Part shown: piece by piece, positions 26,706 to 34,909 of the stretch
Position numbering within the stretch: the stretch's first letter is position 1
Layout: every line of letters starts with the position of its first letter
From: Methylovulum miyakonense HT12
Lineage (GTDB): Bacteria > Pseudomonadota > Gammaproteobacteria > Methylococcales > Methylomonadaceae
Direction of reading: 5' to 3'
Assembly (NCBI RefSeq): GCF_000384075.1
Contig: NZ_KB913025.1
Span: 3,078,045 to 3,142,044, forward strand
DNA: 64,000 nucleotides
Program-made: the position numbers and the translations under genes
Notes under the pieces: generated by a model
Told to the model about the DNA's origin: nothing
What the model saw: the letters and a program-made list of their open reading frames with translations, nothing else
The model's database searches: none

Positions 26706-28400
26706 TTATTTCCCATAGATCATCCGCCCCGAACTATATGCCGCCACGCCCGAACTGAAATTAAAATATAACTTTCCAGATATGGCCTTCCAGTTGAGTG
26801 ATAATGTCAATTCATCGCCGGGATGGATAGTCTTTGTAAATTTCACAACTTCCATCTGTGAAAAAGGCATGGATAATTTATCAAGGGCGAAAAAGAGTTT
26901 GCCGAAATGCTCCACCCAAGCCAGTTGTACCACCCCTGGCAGGATCGGGTATCCGGCGAAATGGTCGGGGAAATAAACCAATTCTTCAGGCACCCTGAGC
27001 AGCAGTTCCACGCTGCCGGGGGTTATGCAAATATTTTGCACTTGCGGTAACTTTTGCTGGTTGGTGTCCAGCAGCGCTGTTAGCAGCGGTTGGTCAATTT
27101 TGCCTAATGCCGTCAACGGCATGGTGTTTAGCATCAGCCATTTTCTTGGCAACACCACGGTATCAAACCATTGGTTCAGATGGCTGCGCGTCTGCCTGAC
27201 CAAGGCGTTCCGGCCTTCGTTTTTCAAATATTCCAAACCGGCTTCATTCAGCACCACGGCGGCGGCCACCACATCCCGGCTTTTTACCAGGGTTAGGGTA
27301 AAGGCTTCGGCTATCCAAGGCATGTCAACTAGACGCCGCTCCAGTTCCGATAAGGACAGGCGTTTTTCTTCTATCTTAACGATACGGTCCACACGCCCGT
27401 GCAGGATGAACCGCCCGTCGGCTTGCAAACTAAGCTGGTCATCCAGTTGGAAAGAATGGCTTTGCAGGTAAGGCGAATGCAATTGCCAATTGCCATCCGT
27501 GGTGTTTAGGCACATGCCGTCAAACAATTGCCAGTGGCTGTCGTGCTGCCGCCAGGCAATCCCGCCCGTTTCCGAACTGCCGTAAATTTCAATCACCTCT
27601 TGTCCGCCATGCGTTTTAATCTGCTGCTTGGCGGTTTCAGGCAAAGCGCCGCCCGAACTGAACACGGCTTTTAATTTGGCAATGCTCCGCCAAGGGGAGC
27701 CCTGATCCAGGCGTTTTAAATGCGCGGGGCTGGCGACCCAACAGGCGGTATCATGAACAGCGTTGGCCAGCGTTTCAGGATTGAGGTAAGTTGGGCTATG
27801 GAAACATCGGCCTGCGGACAGCGGCCATAACACACGGAACAGCAGGCCGTAGATATGCTGGTGGCTGACGGTTGCCAACACTTCCGCATCACCAAGCAGC
27901 GCGCCCCATTGTTGTTCCAGTGTGGCGACCTCAAGCTGGAATTGGCCTAGGTTTTTTTCTATCGGTTTCGGCTCCCCGGTGGAACCGGAAGTGAATATCA
28001 CCAACTGCGTCTGTTGCAAGCTTAGGGGCGATAACGGCAAAGCGGGGGCTTCCGCCCCCTCCAACGTATAATCAACGGTTTTACCGGGATCCCAGTCGCC
28101 GATTAACTGGCATCCGTGTTCTTGGAGTTGTTGCGCCGTGCCAGGGCGGTTGTTGCCGGCAATCCAGACCTGCTTGCCCGCATGGAGCAACGCAAATAAC
28201 AGCACGGCGAAAGGATAGGCGTCTTCGGTGAATAAGGCATAACGCCGGGATGGTTGGGCTTGCAACTGGCCGGCCCGGCGGCTTACTGTGGCATAAAACT
28301 CATCGGCATAATAATAACGCCCGGCATGATAGGCGATCCGGGTTGCCGCCCCTTTGCTTGCCAGCAAGATGTCTGGCAAGGCTAACCATTCATTTGACAT
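26706..28400 (-). CDS. Fusion of an AMP-forming acyl/aryl ligase with an ApeI-like dehydratase
   Basis: A 564 aa two-domain protein. Residues 1-455 form an ANL adenylation enzyme: TSGSTGEPKP at 137-146 (motif A3), EIYGSSETGG (A5) and LHGRVDRIVKIEEKRLSL (A8). Residues from about 477 form a hotdog dehydratase: FPDHFAGYPILPGVVQL with catalytic His480. In standard APE clusters these are two proteins (ApeH ligase and ApeI 3-hydroxyacyl-ACP dehydratase). It should activate the aryl starter and dehydrate the growing chain. It overlaps the membrane protein gene by 11 bases. Confidence 0.92.
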   Translation of the reverse strand: MSNEWLALPDILLASKGAATRIAYHAGRYYYADEFYATVSRRAGQLQAQPSRRYALFTEDAYPFAVLLFALLHAGKQVWIAGNNRPGTAQQLQEHGCQLIGDWDPGKTVDYTLEGAEAPALPLSPLSLQQTQLVIFTSGSTGEPKPIEKNLGQFQLEVATLEQQWGALLGDAEVLATVSHQHIYGLLFRVLWPLSAGRCFHSPTYLNPETLANAVHDTACWVASPAHLKRLDQGSPWRSIAKLKAVFSSGGALPETAKQQIKTHGGQEVIEIYGSSETGGIAWRQHDSHWQLFDGMCLNTTDGNWQLHSPYLQSHSFQLDDQLSLQADGRFILHGRVDRIVKIEEKRLSLSELERRLVDMPWIAEAFTLTLVKSRDVVAAAVVLNEAGLEYLKNEGRNALVRQTRSHLNQWFDTVVLPRKWLMLNTMPLTALGKIDQPLLTALLDTNQQKLPQVQNICITPGSVELLLRVPEELVYFPDHFAGYPILPGVVQLAWVEHFGKLFFALDKLSMPFSQMEVVKFTKTIHPGDELTLSLNWKAISGKLYFNFSSGVAAYSSGRMIYGK

Positions 28401-28941
28401 GTTTCTGAGTCTTCATCCTGATGATATATTCCCCGACCAGCAAAATCCCCATCAAAAGATAGGCGATAAAGCCGTTATATAAACTCCAGAGTCCGATACT
28501 GGCCCAAAGCGCCGTCGCCAAGGCAATGCCGCCGTTGACGATAAAAAAACCACACCATACCCAGGTCACCCGCCGCGTATAAAGGATGCCTTCCGGAGGC
28601 AAATCAGGATGTTGGAGCCGGGCCAGCCGTTCGATCAAGCTCTGGGATGACAACAGGCTAGCTGAAAACAACAGCAACATCGCCGCGTTGGCAATGGCCG
28701 GGTAAAACCGCAGGGTCAGCAAGGCATTGCTCCAGATGGCAAACCCGCAATACACCATACCCGCGATTAACAACGGGCAACTCCAATGCCTGACGGAATA
28801 GCTGGCAACCAGCCTGATGCCCAGCAACACAAACAGCACCGCCGCTATTTTCCAGGGCTCCAAATATTGGGTGCCGAAATAGACGGCAAACGGGTAGAGC
28901 ATGGTCAATAGGCCGATGAGGCCATTTATCATCATGTGCAT
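28390..28941 (-). CDS. apeG: COG4648-type membrane protein of the APE cluster
   Basis: A 183 aa polytopic inner-membrane protein with about five hydrophobic segments and short cytoplasmic loops (YPFAVYFGTQYLEPW near the start, LPPEGILYTRRVTWVWCGFF in the middle). This gene is a constant member of APE clusters between the ACPs and the ligase; its biochemical role is not established. The position supports the call. Confidence 0.82.
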   Translation of the reverse strand: MHMMINGLIGLLTMLYPFAVYFGTQYLEPWKIAAVLFVLLGIRLVASYSVRHWSCPLLIAGMVYCGFAIWSNALLTLRFYPAIANAAMLLLFSASLLSSQSLIERLARLQHPDLPPEGILYTRRVTWVWCGFFIVNGGIALATALWASIGLWSLYNGFIAYLLMGILLVGEYIIRMKTQKHVK

Positions 28942-28977
28942 GTCAATGGCCTATAAGAGGCGTGCAAGCCCATACCA

Positions 28978-29226
28978 TCACTCATGCAACATCTTATAAA
29001 CCGCCTCAACCACGTCGCCAACCGTCCGGGTTGATTTAAAGTTTTCAGGCTTCACCGCTTTTCCGGTCATTTCCTTAAGCCTGACGATCATATCGACGGC
29101 ATCAATGCTGTCAAAATCAAGGTCTTCATTCAGGCGGGCTTCCAGCGTGATCGCCTCCTCGTCTATTTCGAACATCTCTACCATGATGGTTTTAATGGCG
29201 GTTAAAATTTCTTCACGATTGTCCAT
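28978..29226 (-). CDS. apeF: Acyl carrier protein, APE type
   Basis: An 82 aa four-helix acyl carrier protein with the phosphopantetheine site Ser40 in DLDFDSIDAVDMIV. ATG 29226 is chosen from family length; the frame is open further upstream into the preceding ACP. It pairs with a second ACP that ends 8 bases downstream of its start codon, as in other APE clusters. Confidence 0.93.
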   Translation of the reverse strand: MDNREEILTAIKTIMVEMFEIDEEAITLEARLNEDLDFDSIDAVDMIVRLKEMTGKAVKPENFKSTRTVGDVVEAVYKMLHE

Positions 29227-29233
29227 GGGCGTG

Positions 29234-29482
29234 TCAACCTTGTACGGATTGGAGGTAGTCGGCCAAAGACGAAACCGAAGCAAAAATCTTCACGACATCT
29301 TCTTTTTCGGCCTCAATTTTTATCTGGTATTTTTTGCGGATAGCCAGGCCCAATTCCAGGGCGTCTATTGAATCCAGCCCCAGGCCGCCGTTGAATAGCG
29401 GCGCGTGGCTGTCTATATCGGCGACACTGATGTCCTCCAGATCCAGCGCATCAATGATCAATTGTTTCAATTCATTTTCCAT
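29234..29482 (-). CDS. apeE: Acyl carrier protein, APE type
   Basis: An 82 aa ACP with the phosphopantetheine site Ser38 in GGLGLDSIDALELG. The known APE ACP that carries the growing polyene (ApeE) has this type of LGLDSIDALE motif. ATG 29482 overlaps the acyltransferase stop. It is encoded immediately before the second ACP. Confidence 0.93.
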   Translation of the reverse strand: MENELKQLIIDALDLEDISVADIDSHAPLFNGGLGLDSIDALELGLAIRKKYQIKIEAEKEDVVKIFASVSSLADYLQSVQG

Positions 29483-30266
29483 AGTCTTTATAGCGTTCTC
29501 TTTGTTGCGTAAAGTAATCTTGCAAGTACCGGTTAAAGCGGCGTACGGCAATGGATTTGGGTTGTATTGGGGTAAATTCATCCAGGGCAATGTCTTCACC
29601 CACCTGCATGGCCAAATGGAAACGGCGTTCGGGGATTTGGTACCATGGCTCGGCTTTGGTTAAGGTGCCGGGGTAACACGAGAGGGTCACGGGCGTGACG
29701 GTTTTATTGGCCTGCAACGCTATCGCGGCGGCTCCGCGCTGGAAACGGCAAGGCTTGCCAGGCACCGAGCGCGTCCCTTCCGGAAAAATGATCATGGTGC
29801 CCCCGGACTGCAACCAGGCGACACAGTCGGCTATCATTTTTTCAGGGTCGCCGTTGCTGATATATCCGGCATTTAAAATAGGCCCGCGCATGAAAGGGTT
29901 GCGCCAGAGGCTGTGTTTGACAATGCAGTTCGCCTGCCTGACCCGGCTGATTAAAAATACAATATCGACGAGGGTAGGGTGGTTGGCAATGATCAGCTGC
30001 CCCGGACGGTTAAGCTTCTCCAGGCCGTTCACTTCATAAGTCATGATGCCAATACGGTGCATCAGCCCGATGAAAAAATAAAAACTGGCGTGGACAACGC
30101 GCTGGCCGCGGCTTATCCGTTGCAAACGGCTGCCGGGCAACACCGAAAGCACCGGAAACACCAATAACCACAATAACAAACCGCCCGCCCCGAAGCTAAC
30201 AAAACTGAACCCGGTGGCCAAAAGGCGCCAGCCATAACTTAATTTGCGGATTATTTTTTGCACCAT
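29472..30266 (-). CDS. apeD: PlsC-like acyltransferase of the APE cluster
   Basis: A 1-acylglycerol-3-phosphate acyltransferase family protein of about 264 aa with an N-terminal hydrophobic anchor (residues 18-45). Catalytic NHPTLVD (HX4D, His98-Asp103 counting from 30272) and FPEGTRS are both present. The start is either GTG/ATG near 30272 or ATG 30266. It overlaps the chain-length-factor-like gene by about 16 bases. Confidence 0.9.
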   Translation of the reverse strand: MVQKIIRKLSYGWRLLATGFSFVSFGAGGLLLWLLVFPVLSVLPGSRLQRISRGQRVVHASFYFFIGLMHRIGIMTYEVNGLEKLNRPGQLIIANHPTLVDIVFLISRVRQANCIVKHSLWRNPFMRGPILNAGYISNGDPEKMIADCVAWLQSGGTMIIFPEGTRSVPGKPCRFQRGAAAIALQANKTVTPVTLSCYPGTLTKAEPWYQIPERRFHLAMQVGEDIALDEFTPIQPKSIAVRRFNRYLQDYFTQQRERYKDYGK

Positions 30267-30955
30267 GTCCAACTATGCCCCTGATTGCCTAAACTCAACG
30301 ACCGCTCCCCAGCAAGAAGGAACTTTAAAAAATTGAGCAATTGTACAGGATGCTCGCCATCATCACGAGGTTGCGGTGAACGCAAGAATTGCAAAGGCAG
30401 GCCGTCACCGGTTAAGGCGATGCGTAACGCCAGCACACAAGGGGAAGAGGTATTCAAGTTGAACGGGGCGATGGGATAAAAATCGGCGATGGGTTCGTCG
30501 TATAACAGCATCAGGACTTCCCCGGCACCTTCATGCAGCATTCCGAGCGCTTCAATGAAGGCGGGGGCAATGCCTTCTTGTCCTGGCGCCAGCACGGTGA
30601 TTTCCTGGGTGTTGCCGTACGCGATGGAAAACAGCCCGGCGATGGCATTATGCACGGACAGGCTGAAGGCCGTCGGTGACAGCTCCTCACCGGCCTGGAT
30701 GGTTTTAAGCATGGCCAAGGATTTGCAGATTTCCCCATGGGCGGAGCTGAACACCACGGGCGGTGTTATTCCTCTTCCAACGCACAGTTCGGAGACATTA
30801 AAAACCGCCTTGGCCAACGGTGTTAAGCGGCGCTGTAACGTCTTTGGCACGCACTTAGGGGCGGCGGCGTTACCGGATCCCATTAGCCTGTCATCCTTGC
30901 GCTCCAAACCCGGAGCCCACGCGCTCCAGTTACACAAGATAAAATCAGCCATCAA
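30251..30955 (-). CDS. apeC: Chain-length-factor-like ketosynthase (ApeC type)
   Basis: A 234 aa shortened ketosynthase homologue. It keeps the thiolase-fold core (VVFSSAHGEICKSLAMLKTI, LSPTAFSLSVHNAIAGLFSIAYG) but has Val-His at the place where a ketosynthase has its catalytic Cys. ApeC is known to pair with ApeO as a chain length factor. This is the first gene of the leftward APE arm, so a promoter for that arm should lie just above 30955. Confidence 0.87.
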   Translation of the reverse strand: MMADFILCNWSAWAPGLERKDDRLMGSGNAAAPKCVPKTLQRRLTPLAKAVFNVSELCVGRGITPPVVFSSAHGEICKSLAMLKTIQAGEELSPTAFSLSVHNAIAGLFSIAYGNTQEITVLAPGQEGIAPAFIEALGMLHEGAGEVLMLLYDEPIADFYPIAPFNLNTSSPCVLALRIALTGDGLPLQFLRSPQPRDDGEHPVQLLNFLKFLLAGERSLSLGNQGHSWTWCKK

Positions 30956-31074
30956 TATTCAACATAAAATCCCTGTGGCATGAGTTCCTGCTAACCGGAT
31001 GGGGGATTGCCCCGCCATTTGGCAGAAAACAGGTATGGCTTGTTTGGCCTTATCCATTAAGTCGGCCGGGCCAA

Positions 31075-31296
31075 TTATTGGCTGGGTTGTGCCGGGTCTT
31101 GGGTGATGGATTTGACAACCCTTTTTGTGCCTTTGCCTATGGCCTGGACAGTGTCACGGGAGCCATGGCCAATATCCGTCGTCACGTTTTTTGTGGTGTT
31201 ACCGATTGAATGGCCTGCTTCTTTTAATTCGGCACAAGCAGACAATAGGCATAATAGCGCCAAGCCTGTAAAAAATTTTGTAATTAGTGTGGTCAT
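31075..31296 (-). CDS. Small entericidin-like lipoprotein
   Basis: A 73 aa lipoprotein with signal ALLCLLSAC (Cys21) and a Gly/Thr/Lys-rich tail (IGNTTKNVTTDIGHGSRDTVQAIGKGTKRVV). It resembles small stress lipoproteins of the entericidin type. It sits between the two APE arms with its own start and is probably not part of the pathway. The 319-base gap 31297-31615 to the flavoprotein should hold the rightward promoter; I see AT-rich tracts around 31480-31495 but no confident -35/-10 pair. Confidence 0.7.
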   Translation of the reverse strand: MTTLITKFFTGLALLCLLSACAELKEAGHSIGNTTKNVTTDIGHGSRDTVQAIGKGTKRVVKSITQDPAQPSQ

Positions 31297-31615
31297 GTCA
31301 TCCTCAACTTAAATAGGGGGCGTCACGTTCCCATAGGGCGTCAACGATTCCGCATGATAGTCAGCAATGTGCCGGAAGTCCACTGTGACCGGATAAAGTG
31401 TGCGCCAGTCCACTTGCAGGTGAATGTTTAACGGCAAAATGGGGAACCACAACATTTGTCAGCGGTAAGTCTGTAAAATCCGGTTAAAATAATTTAAGGA
31501 GCCAGCCGATACCCAAATATCCCGGGCCGGTCACGATAAATGCTCATCGCCAGCCCATCAGCCCCAGGTTTTAGAGGCGCTTCCTAAAGCCCCAACAATA
31601 AACGGAACAAGTCGA

Positions 31616-32833
31616 ATGTGTAAAGTCATTATCATAGGTGCAGGCCCTTCGGGCAGTATTGCCGGTGCATTATTGCAAAACCGGGGCCATCAGGTGACCA
31701 TACTGGAACGCCAGCTGTTCCCGCGTTTCAGCATAGGCGAGAGCCTGCTGCCGCAATGCATGGAATTCATCCAAGAGGCCGGTATGTTGGATGCCGTTGT
31801 CAACGCAGGTTTCCAGTTTAAAAACGGCGCGTCCTTTATGTTCCGTGACCAGCACACGGCGTTTGATTTTGAAGACAAATTTAGCGCAGGCATGGGCACG
31901 ACGTTCCAAGTCCAGCGCGGCCGGTTCGATAAACTGCTTGCCGACGAAGCCGCCCGGATGGGGGTTGATATACGCTGGGAAATGGAGGTGACCGCCGTGG
32001 ATTTTTCCGGCGAAAAACCAAAACTTGACGTGCGCGGCCCGTCCGGCGAAGTGACGGAATACGAGGCGGATTTTGTACTCGACGCCAGCGGTTTCGGGCG
32101 CATCCTGCCGCGCTTGCTGGACTTGGAATCGCCGTCCGGCTTTCCGGTCAGGCGGGCTGTGTTCGGGCATATTGAAGACCGCATCGGGTGTGCGCAATTT
32201 GACCGTAACAAGATACGCATCACCGTCCATCCCGAACACAAGGATGTTTGGTACTGGCTGATCCCGTTCAGCAATGGCCGCAGCAGCATAGGCGTGGTCG
32301 CCGAAGCCGGTTTTTACCAGCCGTGGGATGATAACGCCACCGCCTTGCAAGACATCATCAACCAAGACGGCAGCTTGCGCGAGTTACTTAAAAACGCCGT
32401 GTTTGACGGCGACATCAACGCCATCACCGGCTATTCTGCGAATGTCAAAAGCCTGTACGGCAAAGGCTATGCGTTGCTCGGCAATGCCGGGGAATTCCTG
32501 GATCCGGTGTTTTCATCCGGCGTGACCATTGCGATGAAATCGGCGAGCTTGGCCGCGGCTGTTTTAGACCGGCAATTCAAGCGGGAAGCCGTGGACTGGA
32601 ACACTGAATATGCCATGCCCTTGCAGCGTGGCGTCGATACCTTTCGTGTGTTTGTCGATGCTTGGTATGACGGGCGTTTCCAGGATGTGATTTTCCATCA
32701 GAACCAACAGCCGGAAGTCAAGGCGATGATTTGCTCGATACTGGCCGGTTACGCCTGGGATGAGGCCAACCCTTATGTCAAAAACGCCCGTTCCAGACTG
32801 GATACCTTGGTCGAGTTATGCCGCGCGGATTAG
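31616..32833 (+). CDS. Flavin-dependent halogenase-like oxidoreductase of the APE cluster
   Basis: A 405 aa FAD-dependent monooxygenase-fold protein. The FAD fingerprint GAGPSGSIAG begins at residue 8. It also has the halogenase motif WxWxIP at residues 212-217 (WYWLIP) and a lysine-containing FKNGASF at 68-74, near where halogenases place the catalytic Lys. Such flavoproteins are regular members of APE clusters, usually as NAD(P)/FAD oxidoreductases; in xanthomonadin clusters the pigment is brominated. Whether this one halogenates is open. It is the first gene of the rightward arm and overlaps the next by 16 bases. Confidence 0.87.
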   Translation: MCKVIIIGAGPSGSIAGALLQNRGHQVTILERQLFPRFSIGESLLPQCMEFIQEAGMLDAVVNAGFQFKNGASFMFRDQHTAFDFEDKFSAGMGTTFQVQRGRFDKLLADEAARMGVDIRWEMEVTAVDFSGEKPKLDVRGPSGEVTEYEADFVLDASGFGRILPRLLDLESPSGFPVRRAVFGHIEDRIGCAQFDRNKIRITVHPEHKDVWYWLIPFSNGRSSIGVVAEAGFYQPWDDNATALQDIINQDGSLRELLKNAVFDGDINAITGYSANVKSLYGKGYALLGNAGEFLDPVFSSGVTIAMKSASLAAAVLDRQFKREAVDWNTEYAMPLQRGVDTFRVFVDAWYDGRFQDVIFHQNQQPEVKAMICSILAGYAWDEANPYVKNARSRLDTLVELCRAD

Positions 32834-33384
32834 CTTTTTTGCTGATGCTGGTTTGTTTAAGCGGTTGCGCCTTGGTAGGGACAACTGGCGGTTCAGGGTC
32901 AACCGAGCTGCTACCGATGGCCCCGCCAGTCGGCCCCGCCAGACGTATCGTGCAGCAAATAACGGCATTCTGGCCGGGCCGGCAGGAATCGCTGCTGTGC
33001 GTGCTGGAACTCGATAAGCAACACATTGCGATAGCGGGCTTAAGCGGCGACGGCCTCAGCCTGTTCAATTTAAGCTATGATGGTAAAACCGTAACTCTGG
33101 ACAAGAGCCCGCTGTTACCGGCCGCCTTTTCCCCGGAATTCATCATCAAAGACCTGCAACTGGTCTATTGGCCGCTGGCCGAATTACAAAAAATATTGCC
33201 CAAGAACTGGCGTTTGGAAACCGATGGCCAGCATCGCAACTTGTATGACAATAATGGCAAACTTGCCGACGTCGATTATTTGCAGCCCGATACGGTGTGG
33301 TCTAAAGACGTGTCGGTGACCAACCATCGCTATCACTACCATCTGCATATTCTTACCCTAAGTTATGACACTCTACCTGAATGA
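32818..33384 (+). CDS. DUF3261 lipoprotein of the APE cluster
   Basis: A 188 aa lipoprotein (signal LVCLSGC, Cys17) of the DUF3261 family known from APE clusters. A conserved pattern near the end (GNLYDNNGKLADVDY-like, YHYHLHILTL) suggests a lipid-binding envelope protein. It starts before the flavoprotein stop and overlaps the ketosynthase start by 20 bases, so the three are coupled. Confidence 0.85.
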   Translation: MPRGLAFLLMLVCLSGCALVGTTGGSGSTELLPMAPPVGPARRIVQQITAFWPGRQESLLCVLELDKQHIAIAGLSGDGLSLFNLSYDGKTVTLDKSPLLPAAFSPEFIIKDLQLVYWPLAELQKILPKNWRLETDGQHRNLYDNNGKLADVDYLQPDTVWSKDVSVTNHRYHYHLHILTLSYDTLPE

Positions 33385-34537
33385 CTTAGGCTTGTTGTGC
33401 GCGGCCGGAAATTCCAGGCCCGAGGTCATCAAACGTCTATTGGCTGGCGACCGTTCCGGGTTAATTGCAACGGATGCGTTCGGCCCTACCACCATCGTCG
33501 GACAAATCAACTCCGAACTACCCGGGATCGGCCCGCGCTACCGTATCTACAATTGCCGGAATAACCAGCTGCTGCTGGCGGCGTTAAGCCAGATTAGGAC
33601 GACGGTAGACCGGATGATAGAAAAATTCGGCGTAGATCGTATCGGCGTCGTGCTGGGCACGAGCACGTCCGGCGTCAGGAACACCGAACTGGCGCTGGCC
33701 TACCAGGCCAAACACGGTGCGCTGCCGGAAGGCTTCCATTACAAACAGCAGCAAATGGGCGCGGGCGCGGATTTTCTTAGCGAATACTTAGGCGTGACCG
33801 GCCCCGCCTACACCATTTCCACCGCCTGCTCATCCAGCGGCAAGGCGTTCGCTTCGGCCCGCCGCCTGATCAACCTGGAGTTATGCGACGCGGTCATCGT
33901 CGGCGGCGCGGACAGCTTATGCCGCCTGACCATTAACGGTTTCGCCGCGCTGGAATCGCTCAGCAACGGCTATTGCAAACCGTTCGGCCTGCATCGCAAT
34001 GGCATCAACATCGGCGAAGCGGCTAGCCTTTTTGTGCTGAGCAAGGAACCGGGGCCGGTCGCGTTGCTGGGCATAGGCGCAAGCAGCGACGCCTATCATT
34101 TTTCCGCCCCCGACCCGGTCGGCACCGCCGTCATCGCAGCGATGCAAAAGGCCTTGCACGACGCCGGCAAGCGGCCGGACGAGGTCGATTACCTGAACCT
34201 GCATGGCACGGCGACCGTTTTAAACGATGCGATGGAAAGCAAGGCCGTTAACGCGGTGTTCGGCAACCAAATCGCCGCCAGTTCCAGCAAAGGTATGACC
34301 GGCCATACCCTGGGCGCGGCGGCGGCGTTGGAGTTGGGTTTTTGCTGGCTGCTGCTGACTGAAAGCGAACATGGGGCGTTAATCCCCAATATTAACGACG
34401 ATGAGCCGGATACCGGCTTAGCGCCGCTGCATCTGGTGCAAAAAGGCGAAAGCCTGGGGCGCGGGATTCAGGTTTGCCAGAGCAATTCTTTTGCGTTTGG
34501 CGGGAATAATTTGTCTATTGTGGTTGCGAGGGCGTGA
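33365..34537 (+). CDS. apeO: Beta-ketoacyl-ACP synthase (ApeO type)
   Basis: A 390 aa KAS II-like condensing enzyme. Catalytic Cys155 in STACSSSGK, His280 in NLHGTATVLND, and His314 in MTGHTLGAA are all present, and the C-terminal FAFGGNN loop is intact. ApeO elongates the polyene together with the chain length factor ApeC. In the normal cluster order the dehydratase ApeP would follow directly; here a restriction-modification island intervenes. Confidence 0.92.
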   Translation: MTLYLNDLGLLCAAGNSRPEVIKRLLAGDRSGLIATDAFGPTTIVGQINSELPGIGPRYRIYNCRNNQLLLAALSQIRTTVDRMIEKFGVDRIGVVLGTSTSGVRNTELALAYQAKHGALPEGFHYKQQQMGAGADFLSEYLGVTGPAYTISTACSSSGKAFASARRLINLELCDAVIVGGADSLCRLTINGFAALESLSNGYCKPFGLHRNGINIGEAASLFVLSKEPGPVALLGIGASSDAYHFSAPDPVGTAVIAAMQKALHDAGKRPDEVDYLNLHGTATVLNDAMESKAVNAVFGNQIAASSSKGMTGHTLGAAAALELGFCWLLLTESEHGALIPNINDDEPDTGLAPLHLVQKGESLGRGIQVCQSNSFAFGGNNLSIVVARA

Positions 34538-34590
34538 CGTAAGGTACACGAGGCTTACGAGTTATTGCAATATCCATAATGAAGTTTGCT

Positions 34591-34610
34591 ACTTATAGTC
34601 TGTAGTATCA
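34591..34610 (+). promoter_or_regulatory. Likely C-box operator of the RM controller protein
   Basis: ACTTATAGTCTGTAGTATCA, 45 bases upstream of the controller gene, matches the known operator pattern of C proteins (ACTYATAGTCYGTNG-type, with a TGT spacer). The second half-site is less perfect. In such systems a strong site and a weak site allow the controller protein first to activate, then to repress, its own gene. Confidence 0.65.
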
Positions 34611-34654
34611 AAGTCATCAGTCAGAAATAATGTACTTTTTTACTTGTTTTGACG

Positions 34655-34909
34655 ATGCCCAGAATCCCAAGCTCTTCATTGCGTACCACTCTTGCTGAAA
34701 ATGTCCGCGCTTTTCGCAAAGCACAGAGCATTTCACAAGAAGAACTAGCGGATCGTTGCCAATTACACCGCACATACATTGGCTCGGTGGAGCGTCAAGA
34801 GCGAAATGTTTCTTTAAGTACGCTAGAAGTTCTCTCTGAGGTTCTTGGTGTTAGCGTCGCGGAACTGCTAACCCCGAAGTCCCAGCATGATGCAAAAAAC
34901 TCCAACTGA
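34655..34909 (+). CDS. XRE-family controller (C) protein of the restriction system
   Basis: An 84 aa helix-turn-helix protein. The HTH spans SQEELADRCQLHRTYIGSVERQERN, the sequence typical of restriction-modification C proteins (R-T-Y-I-G-S-V-E-R). ATG 34655 is preferred; a TTG lies two codons upstream. It overlaps the endonuclease gene by 23 bases, so expression of the nuclease is coupled to the controller, with a C-box-like site upstream. Confidence 0.9.
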   Translation: MPRIPSSSLRTTLAENVRAFRKAQSISQEELADRCQLHRTYIGSVERQERNVSLSTLEVLSEVLGVSVAELLTPKSQHDAKNSN

